The notes under the pieces are model-generated. The model was not told where the DNA came from. It did not search any database and saw only the letters and a list, made by a program, of their open reading frames with translations. Shown here in pieces: positions 5,949-11,240 of a stretch of 11,240 nt of DNA. A program made the position numbers and the translations under genes. Within the stretch, counting starts at the first letter, position 1; each line of letters starts with the position of its first letter. The DNA comes from Pseudomonadota bacterium (GTDB lineage Bacteria; Pseudomonadota; Gammaproteobacteria; Steroidobacterales; Woeseiaceae), in contig JADFGH010000030.1 of the NCBI GenBank assembly GCA_022567775.1, forward strand, positions 1-11,240. The letters are read 5' to 3'.

Positions 5949-7085
5949 ATGCGCAGATCTTCGGTTCTTATTCTATTTCTTTTGCTCGCCATACCAGCGA
6001 TGGGCTGGTCCCAAATGACCGCAGAACCATTCAAGGTCGGCACTTTCGAGATCGATGGTTCGCCGACGGTGGGAATCGTGCTGCGTGACAGCCTGATCGT
6101 GGAATTAGATGCGGCAAACCTCGCGCTGGAGAGGAATTCTGCGTATCCGGTAATCCCCCTGCCAGCCGATATGCTGGAACTCATCAGCCGCTACGATTAT
6201 GGCCTGAAGCGCAGGCTGTACGAGATCGTCAACCACCTCGTGGCGAGCAACAGCCTGGGCAACGACCGTCCGGACTACGTGCATGACGTCGGCGACTTGC
6301 GGACGCTGCCGCCGATCATGTATCCGGGAAAGATTCTCAACGCGGCCGTCAACTTCTACAGCCATGTGGAGGAAGCCGGCACCGGGGAAGAACGCACGGA
6401 AGCCAGACGACTGCGACGCGAACAGCGCGGCATTCCTTATCTGTTTATCAAACCGAGCCGCGGCGCAGTGGTTGGCAACGGCGATGAGATCGTTATTCCT
6501 TATGGTCGAAACCGAACCGACTGGGAAGTGGAACTCGGCGCTGTAATTGGCAAGACGGCCAAGTATGTATCCGCGAACGATGCGGAAGAGCATATCTTCG
6601 GTTACATGGTGACGCTCGATATTTCGGACCGTGGCGGAAGGCCCCCGGGCGGTGCGCGATTCACGCTCGACTGGTTTGTCGGCAAAGGCCACGACACTTT
6701 CGCGCCACAAGGTCCGTGGATCGTGCCGAAAGAATTCTATGGCAACCCGATGGAGATACTTCGGCAGTCACTGAGCGTCGACGGCGAACAAATGCAGGAA
6801 GCAACCGCCGGCGACATGATTCACAGCCTGTGGGAGTTGGTCGAGTTCGCCTCCTCCATTATCACCTTGTATCCCGGCGACGTGATCAACAACGGAACAT
6901 CCGGCGGCGTCGGCATGGGCACGGCGGTACGTGGTGCGCAGCGTTTCCTGCAACCGGGCGAAGTCGTCGAGGCGACGATCGACGGCATCGGCACGCTGCG
7001 TATGCCGGTGGTTGGCGAGGAAGAACCTGGGGGATTGACTGGCGCGGCGTTACCACCGGTCAATACGTACCGGGATCCGTTGTAG
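5949..7085 (+). CDS. Exported fumarylacetoacetate hydrolase (FAH) family protein
   Basis: A 378-residue protein. Residues 1-22 form a signal peptide (probable cleavage GWS|QM), unusual because FAH-family enzymes are normally cytoplasmic. The FAH domain spans about 125-355: GKILNAAVNFYSHVEEA (128-144, with H139 at the catalytic His position), YLFIKPS (164-170), DWEVELGAVIGK (191-202), TLDISDR (222-228), KGHDTFAPQGPW (246-257) and NNGTSGGVG (314-322). E193, E195 and D224 form the expected E-x-E...D divalent metal site. Family members cleave C-C bonds in acylpyruvates and similar 1,3-dicarbonyls, or act as hydratases, decarboxylases or isomerases; this member's reaction is unknown. The ATG at 5949 follows GGGGA and a good upstream promoter. 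It is the first gene of the plus-strand block. Confidence 0.88.
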   Translation: MRRSSVLILFLLLAIPAMGWSQMTAEPFKVGTFEIDGSPTVGIVLRDSLIVELDAANLALERNSAYPVIPLPADMLELISRYDYGLKRRLYEIVNHLVASNSLGNDRPDYVHDVGDLRTLPPIMYPGKILNAAVNFYSHVEEAGTGEERTEARRLRREQRGIPYLFIKPSRGAVVGNGDEIVIPYGRNRTDWEVELGAVIGKTAKYVSANDAEEHIFGYMVTLDISDRGGRPPGGARFTLDWFVGKGHDTFAPQGPWIVPKEFYGNPMEILRQSLSVDGEQMQEATAGDMIHSLWELVEFASSIITLYPGDVINNGTSGGVGMGTAVRGAQRFLQPGEVVEATIDGIGTLRMPVVGEEEPGGLTGAALPPVNTYRDPL

Positions 7086-7108
7086 ATCTGAGGATTCCTT
7101 TTATTGGT

Positions 7109-7169
7109 TCGCGGCTGAAGCCGCTCCTACAAGTTTTTGCAGGGAATGTAGGAGCGGCTTCAGCCGCGA
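7109..7169. repeat. Inverted REP pair (BIME-like), 23-bp arms
   Basis: Two 23-bp copies in opposite orientation (7109-7131 and 7147-7169) are exact reverse complements with a 15-base spacer. Each copy, read as TGTAGGAGCGGCTTCAGCCG plus CGA, is itself a small imperfect hairpin (CGGCT/AGCCG). This matches the GTAGGAGCGG-type REP sequences common between genes of Pseudomonas, xanthomonads and relatives, which are spread by RAYT (TnpA-REP) proteins. It sits 23 bases after the FAH stop. The large hairpin may stabilise the upstream mRNA end or attenuate read-through, but no U-tract follows it, so it is not a classic terminator. Confidence 0.88.
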
Positions 7170-7200
7170 TTCAAAATAATATGCGATCAGGCGGTACAAT
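7170..7200 (+). promoter_or_regulatory. Weak candidate promoter for the PQQ dehydrogenase gene
   Basis: TACAAT (7195-7200) is a 5/6 match to the -10 box. The best upstream partner is TTCAAA (7170-7175) at a long 19-base spacing, immediately after the REP arm. Transcription would start near 7207, which would exclude the ATG at 7206 and fit the start at 7230. Confidence 0.25.
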
Positions 7201-7220
7201 AGCGAATGCCGGAATGCCGT

Positions 7221-7224
7221 GGAG
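7221..7224 (+). promoter_or_regulatory. Shine-Dalgarno deciding the PQQ dehydrogenase start
   Basis: GGAG lies 5 bases before ATG 7230. The alternative in-frame ATG at 7206 has no such site and would put eight mainly polar residues in front of the signal peptide. Confidence 0.7.
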
Positions 7225-7229
7225 AAGAA

Positions 7230-9317
7230 ATGCTGAATCGACTACTTGTTCGAATCCTGATGACCGCCGTCAGTGTGTTCACTCTCGTGTCGTCTGCGGC
7301 AGCGGAAGGTGAGGTTACCAACAAGCGCGTGTTAGAAGAATCCGCGACCGGTGAAAACTGGTTCCTGAAGGGCGGCAATTTTCGCGGCGAACATTTCAGC
7401 CCTCTTTCACAGATCAACGACGAGAACGTCGCAGATCTCGGCCTTGCCTGGGCATTAGATCTGCCAATACCCGATGGAATTTCGGCGACACCCATTGTGG
7501 TGGACGGCGTCATCTATCTTTCCGGCGCGTTTTCGATTGTGTATGCGATCGATGCCGCAGACGGTCGGGTCAACTGGAGCTTCGATCCGGACGTTCGGCA
7601 GGCGTTTGCTGACGACCCTGGCCTGTCGTGGACCGCAAGAGTCAATCGAGGCGTTGCTGTCTGGGACGGCATGGTGCTCGTAACCACTGCGGATTGCCGG
7701 TTGATTGGTCTGGATGCCGCTACAGGTGGCGAGCGATGGTCGCAACAGACCTGTGACACACAACTCGGTTACGCGATCACGGATTCGCCCTATGTTGGCG
7801 GCGGCAAGGTATTTGTCGGCAACGCCGGCTCGGAATCGGGTGATAAAAATCGTGGCTACGTGAGCGCTTACGACGTGCAAAGCGGCGAAATGCTGTGGCG
7901 CTTCTACACGGTGCCAAGCGACAAGCCAGAAGAAAACACGTCGCCCGCAATGAAGATGGCGGCGGCTACATGGTCCGGAGATGCACTTGAGAAATTCGGC
8001 GGTGGCGGCAGCAACTGGAACGAAATGACCTACGACCCGGAATCCAATCTGCTGTTTTTCGGTACTGCCGGCGCGCTGCCTTACGTGTATCAGTATCGCA
8101 GCCCCGACGGCGGGGACAATCTCTTTACGTCTTCAATTCTGGCGGTCAATGCAGAGTCGGGCGAGTATGTGTGGCACTACCAGACGGTTCCGGAAGACAG
8201 TTGGGAATACAACGCGACGATGAACATCATCCTCGCTGACTTAAGGATTGACGATGAAGATCGCAAGACGCTGCTTGTTGCACCGAAGAATGGTTTTCAG
8301 TACGTACTGGACCGGCTGACCGGCGAGTTGCTCTCTGCTGAGAAGTACGCAAAGGTCAACTGGGCGACCCATATCAACCTCGAAACCGGCCGCCCCGTCT
8401 ATGACGTACAGGGCGAATTCTGGAACCGTGCGGACGAGCACACGGTTGCTATCTGGCCAAACATGTGGGGGGCGCACAGCTGGCAACCGATGGCGTGGCA
8501 CCCCGGGCATGAGCTTCTCTATATTCCGGTACTGGACGTTCCGAGCGTAGTCAGTGATTACGACGATGGTGATTACAAAGATACACTGGAGTTGTTTACC
8601 GAAGTCGACGGAGAATCGTTCAGTCCCGGCAAACTGATTGCGTTTGATCCGGTGCAACACGTCACGCGCTGGACGGTGGAGCACCCATTGCCGTTCAATG
8701 GCGGCGTGCTGGCAACGGCGGGCAACCTTGTATTCCAGGGTAATGCACAGGGGCGAATCGCCGCTTTTGCAGCCGGTACGGGCGAGGAAAAGTGGTCGCT
8801 GGCCACCGGTTCGGGAATCACGGCGGCACCGGTGAGTTACGCGATCGATGACACACAATATATCCTGATACCGATAGGCTCCGGTGGCGGTATTCAATTC
8901 GTCTATCCGCAACTCGGAGCCACGAACGAGTCGCAGGGACCGACCAGGCTGCTCGCGTTCAGCCTTGACGGCGGCAGCGAATTCCCCTCCATCGAGCGCG
9001 CCGCCCGAACCCTTCCGGAGCAACCCGAACTTGTGGCCTCGGCAGAAGTGGTTGCAAACGGCAAGCACCTGTACGCCAGCAGCTGTGGCGGCTGCCATGG
9101 TAAGGACGCGTCGGCCCGCTTCGGCGGCTCCGTTCCCGATCTCCGTTATTCCTCGGCAGACACGCATGCTGCATGGCACGGAATCGTGATCGGTGGCGCG
9201 CGACGCGCCAACGGCATGCCGGCTTTTTCACAGCTCGACGCCGAACAGTCGGAGGCTATACGAAATTACGTTTTATCACAGTCTGCAGCGCTTCGATCGT
9301 CCGCAGATTCCAGATAG
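7230..9317 (+). CDS. PQQ-dependent alcohol dehydrogenase-like quinohemoprotein, atypical active site
   Basis: A 695-residue exported protein (signal peptide cleaved near SAAA|EGE, residue 25). Residues about 35-590 form the eight-bladed PQQ propeller: GENWFLKGGN (41-50), VNRGVAVWDG (138-147), VGNAGSESG (196-204), GGGGSNWNEM (257-266) and APKNGFQYVLDR (351-362) with K353. Residues 605-690 are a cytochrome c domain with heme site CGGCH (619-623) and probable axial M663 in NGMPAF. The enzyme would oxidise an alcohol or aldehyde in the periplasm and pass electrons through heme c. Key residues differ from classical enzymes: the catalytic-Asp motif WDY is WEYN (E326), the calcium-ligand Asn of GxGNGxPW is replaced (GTAGALPY, 278-285), and the vicinal Cys-Cys before VNRG is missing. 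E202 and W263 are kept. Length is normal and the frame is intact. Confidence 0.9.
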   Translation: MLNRLLVRILMTAVSVFTLVSSAAAEGEVTNKRVLEESATGENWFLKGGNFRGEHFSPLSQINDENVADLGLAWALDLPIPDGISATPIVVDGVIYLSGAFSIVYAIDAADGRVNWSFDPDVRQAFADDPGLSWTARVNRGVAVWDGMVLVTTADCRLIGLDAATGGERWSQQTCDTQLGYAITDSPYVGGGKVFVGNAGSESGDKNRGYVSAYDVQSGEMLWRFYTVPSDKPEENTSPAMKMAAATWSGDALEKFGGGGSNWNEMTYDPESNLLFFGTAGALPYVYQYRSPDGGDNLFTSSILAVNAESGEYVWHYQTVPEDSWEYNATMNIILADLRIDDEDRKTLLVAPKNGFQYVLDRLTGELLSAEKYAKVNWATHINLETGRPVYDVQGEFWNRADEHTVAIWPNMWGAHSWQPMAWHPGHELLYIPVLDVPSVVSDYDDGDYKDTLELFTEVDGESFSPGKLIAFDPVQHVTRWTVEHPLPFNGGVLATAGNLVFQGNAQGRIAAFAAGTGEEKWSLATGSGITAAPVSYAIDDTQYILIPIGSGGGIQFVYPQLGATNESQGPTRLLAFSLDGGSEFPSIERAARTLPEQPELVASAEVVANGKHLYASSCGGCHGKDASARFGGSVPDLRYSSADTHAAWHGIVIGGARRANGMPAFSQLDAEQSEAIRNYVLSQSAALRSSADSR

Positions 9318-9332
9318 AGAGACGTACCAATA
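9317..9332 (+). promoter_or_regulatory. Possible non-standard start region of the lipoprotein amidohydrolase (ATA codon)
   Basis: A GAGAG stretch (9317-9321) lies 8 bases before ATA at 9330-9332. Read in the frame of the downstream gene, ATA begins a segment equivalent to (M)NIQKTTILKAVLAVIF, with the basic n-region needed for a lipoprotein signal peptide. The only canonical start that keeps the LSAC lipobox is GTG 9363, which lacks any basic residue before the hydrophobic stretch. Initiation at ATA, at ATT 9336 or 9351, or a recent ATG-to-ATA change are all possible. Confidence 0.4.
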
Positions 9333-9362
9333 AACATTCAAAAAACTACAATTCTCAAGGCC

Positions 9363-10919
9363 GTGCTGGCCGTCATTTTCCTGGACGCCCTGTCCGCCTG
9401 TTCACCACAACTGAATGATGAGCAAGAACGTTACTCGGTGCTGATTATCAATGGCACCGTGTACGACGGTTCGCTTGAGCCTGCGCGCAACACGAACATC
9501 GGAATTTCCGGCGACCGTATTGTCTCGATGGATGCGTCCCCCGACGCGACTGCGGACCTGATCATTGACGCAGCGGGGAAAACTGTAGTGCCGGGATTCA
9601 TCGATCCGCACACGCACGCGGAAGGTGACCTGCTCGACGATGCCAGCAAGGCAAATATCAACTATCTGACCCAGGGCGTCACCACCGTATTTGTCGGTAA
9701 CGACGGCCGCGGCCTGCCTGATCTCGAAGACAAACTGGCCATCATGCAACGGCAGGGCATCGGTTCAAATGTTGCCTTTTTCACCGGCCACGGCACCGCC
9801 CGCGAAAAAACTCTTGGCCTGGAAGACCGCGCGCCCAACGATGAAGAACTCGAACAAATGCGGGAATTTGTCGCCAACGATATGCGTGCCGGCGCGCTTG
9901 GCTTGTCAACCGGCCTGTTCTACAGGCCAGGCAGTTATGCAGAGACGGATGAAGTCATCGAACTGGCGAAAATTGCTGCAGAATTCGGCGGCGTCTATGA
10001 CTCGCATATACGTGACGAAAGTTCGTACAACATTGGCCTGCTCGGTGCGGTTAAAGAAGTCATAGAAATTGCTGAAAAGGCAGACATCCCGGTGCATATC
10101 GCACATCTGAAAGCCCTCGGCCGCGACGTCTGGGGGCAGAGCGGCGACATCATCGCCCTGATCGACGCCGCCCGGGATCGAGGCGTCGAGATAACGGCGG
10201 ATCAGTATCCGTGGCGCGCATCCGGGACCAGCCTGAGCAGCTCACTGATACCGAGATGGGTCATGGCGGATTCGGAGCAAGCCATGTTTGAGCGCCTCGC
10301 AAATCCGGACCTCGAGGATCGCATCCGTGAAGAGATGGAGGCCAATCTCTGGCGGCGTGGCGGCGACGAGTCGCTGCTGATCACCGGAGAAAGCGAATGG
10401 CGCGGCATGACGCTGCAGGAAATCGCCGAACGCATGAACCTCGACCCGATAGACGCCGCAGTGGAGGTGGTGCGCGGTGGAGACCCGTCGATCGCATCCT
10501 TCAACATGAACCCGGACGACATAGACGCGCTTGCGATACAGCCCTGGGTAATGACCGGTTCGGATGGGTCAGGGGGGCATCCAAGAAAATATGCAAGCTA
10601 TCCCAAGGCCTACCAGGACATGGTGGTCACGAAATCCCTGTTCTCAATGCAACATTTTGTTCATCGCAGCGCAGGGCTGGTTGCCGATTTCTTTTACCTG
10701 TGCGATCGGGGCTACCTGCGGCCGGGCCTGAAAGCCGACATTGCGATCATCGATCTCGATAATTTCAGACCGGTTGCAGATTTCGAGCACCCGACCGAGC
10801 TTTCGACAGGAATTAGCGACCTGCTGGTCAACGGCAAGCTGGCGATCAGGGATAGTCAATACACCGGCGTCCTGTCAGGCACTGTAGTTAACCGGCAACG
10901 GCTGGATTGCCCGGATTAG
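9363..10919 (+). CDS. D-aminoacylase-family amidohydrolase, probable lipoprotein (N-acyl-D-amino-acid deacylase-like)
   Basis: 518 residues from the first canonical start, GTG 9363; the true start is probably 33 bases upstream at ATA 9330 (529 residues). A lipobox LSAC sits at residues 10-13 of the GTG form, suggesting anchoring in the envelope. Amidohydrolase motifs: PGFIDPHTHAEG (77-88, metal H83 and H85), DSHIRDES (213-220, H215), HIAHLKALGR (245-254, H248) and a late TGSDGSGGHPRKYASYP with the catalytic Asp. The HIRDES and GHPRxYASYP blocks are typical of D-aminoacylase and N-acyl-D-glutamate deacylase relatives. The metal-bridging Cys of D-aminoacylase (GNCG) is Asp here (GNDG, 112-115). 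The product would cleave N-acyl-D-amino acids or similar amides; the substrate is not known. It follows the PQQ gene closely, presumably co-transcribed. Confidence 0.88.
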   Translation: MLAVIFLDALSACSPQLNDEQERYSVLIINGTVYDGSLEPARNTNIGISGDRIVSMDASPDATADLIIDAAGKTVVPGFIDPHTHAEGDLLDDASKANINYLTQGVTTVFVGNDGRGLPDLEDKLAIMQRQGIGSNVAFFTGHGTAREKTLGLEDRAPNDEELEQMREFVANDMRAGALGLSTGLFYRPGSYAETDEVIELAKIAAEFGGVYDSHIRDESSYNIGLLGAVKEVIEIAEKADIPVHIAHLKALGRDVWGQSGDIIALIDAARDRGVEITADQYPWRASGTSLSSSLIPRWVMADSEQAMFERLANPDLEDRIREEMEANLWRRGGDESLLITGESEWRGMTLQEIAERMNLDPIDAAVEVVRGGDPSIASFNMNPDDIDALAIQPWVMTGSDGSGGHPRKYASYPKAYQDMVVTKSLFSMQHFVHRSAGLVADFFYLCDRGYLRPGLKADIAIIDLDNFRPVADFEHPTELSTGISDLLVNGKLAIRDSQYTGVLSGTVVNRQRLDCPD

Positions 10920-10930
10920 GTTGCGACGAA

Positions 10931-10959
10931 TTCGGCGGCCCGGGCATCACTGCTAGCAT
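10931..10959 (+). promoter_or_regulatory. Weak candidate promoter for the right-edge gene
   Basis: TAGCAT (10954-10959) is preceded by TG as in extended -10 boxes (TGC-TAGCAT), with a poor -35 TTCGGC (10931-10936) 17 bases upstream. Start of transcription would be near 10966, just before the AAGGGG ribosome site. No terminator hairpin is seen in this 67-base gap, so read-through is equally possible. Confidence 0.25.
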
Positions 10960-10986
10960 ACAAACAAACAAAGGGGTTCGAATTCG

Positions 10987-11240
10987 ATGAATATACTAAA
11001 ACTACTGGCTTTGGCCGTGACCTTGATATTCGGTGCAGCGGCGCTGGCCGAGGTCGAGGAGAAGCGGGAGCTGAAGATCGTCATTGCAGGCGCCTCGTCT
11101 GACGACAGCACGACTTTTCACTGGATTAGCGACGATTCCGACTTTGACATGCACGGCATGCAGCTCGGCGAGACCCACTCGATCGTCGACGAATCGGGCC
11201 GCTCTGTCCTGATTACTCGCGAGACGGAAGGTTTCAGGTT
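10987..11240 (+). CDS. Small exported protein of unknown function, C-terminus cut by window edge
   Basis: 84 residues are visible and the frame is open at the right edge. Residues 1-21 form a clear signal peptide (MNILKLLALAVTLIFG..., cleavage ALA|EVEEK). The mature part starts with charged VEEKRELKIVIAG, then a Ser/Asp-rich segment with FHWISDDSDFDMHGM (44-58) and GETHSIVDESGRSVLITRE (61-79). The dense Asp/Ser acidic stretch and the beta-like alternation suggest an envelope or periplasmic protein. I do not recognise the family. The ATG at 10987 has AAGGGG 10 bases upstream, a little far. Its relation to the preceding amidohydrolase is open; it is on the same strand, 67 bases downstream. Confidence 0.75.
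   Translation, partial: MNILKLLALAVTLIFGAAALAEVEEKRELKIVIAGASSDDSTTFHWISDDSDFDMHGMQLGETHSIVDESGRSVLITRETEGFR

Noticed and set aside
6105..6710. Minus-strand open frame of 201 codons
   Set aside because: It is antisense to the FAH gene, whose motifs and metal ligands are clear.
7109..7169. Rho-independent terminator after the FAH gene
   Set aside because: The hairpin is strong, but no T-tract follows on either strand; the sequence matches a REP pair better.
8241..9179. Long open frame on the minus strand (312 codons)
   Set aside because: It is antisense to the PQQ dehydrogenase, has no recognisable motif, and is expected as a shadow of a GC-rich gene.
10938..10945. GCCCGGGC palindrome after the lipoprotein amidohydrolase gene
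   Set aside because: It is eight bases with no loop or T-tract, so it is too short for a terminator and likely chance in GC-rich DNA.
1..11240. CRISPR array, tRNA/rRNA genes, insertion sequence or phage genes
   Set aside because: No spaced direct repeats, tRNA-like folds, transposase or phage motifs were seen in reading the window by eye.

Overview
The window looks like chromosomal DNA of a free-living gammaproteobacterium, moderately GC-rich. Woeseiaceae/Steroidobacter-like or xanthomonad-related lineages seem likeliest. This is an inference from the mix of exported amidohydrolases, a DUF6152 protein with an exported WSGVW-type partner, a PQQ dehydrogenase with a cytochrome tail, and a gammaproteobacterial-style REP pair. 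No rRNA, tRNA, transposase, phage gene or CRISPR array is visible.

Layout: two gene blocks diverge from a 154-bp promoter region (5795-5948). The minus-strand block reads leftward as eight tightly packed genes: an exported WSGVW-type protein, a DUF6152 protein, an exported metal-dependent amidohydrolase, three nitrile hydratase/thiocyanate hydrolase-type subunits (beta N-half, beta C-half, cobalt-type alpha), a PuuB-like FAD oxidoreductase, and an exported polysaccharide deacetylase-like protein cut by the left edge. Spacings run from 4-base ATGA overlaps to 40 bases, so this is very probably one operon.

The plus-strand block carries an exported fumarylacetoacetate hydrolase-family protein, an inverted REP pair (7109-7169), a PQQ dehydrogenase with a C-terminal cytochrome c domain, and a D-aminoacylase-family amidohydrolase that looks like a lipoprotein. 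A small exported protein of unknown function then runs off the right edge. There is no gene-free stretch longer than about 300 bases.

Working together (inference): the cytoplasmic nitrile hydratase-like enzyme could turn a nitrile or thiocyanate-like compound into an amide, the FAD enzyme could oxidise an amine, and several envelope hydrolases plus a PQQ dehydrogenase could act on amides, peptides or alcohols. The locus reads as a catabolic island for an unknown nitrogen-containing substrate. The points most worth a second look are the beta subunit split into two genes with no activator gene nearby, the unusual active-site residues of the PQQ dehydrogenase, the missing standard start codon of the lipoprotein amidohydrolase, and the palindrome that encodes a basic tail on the alpha subunit.
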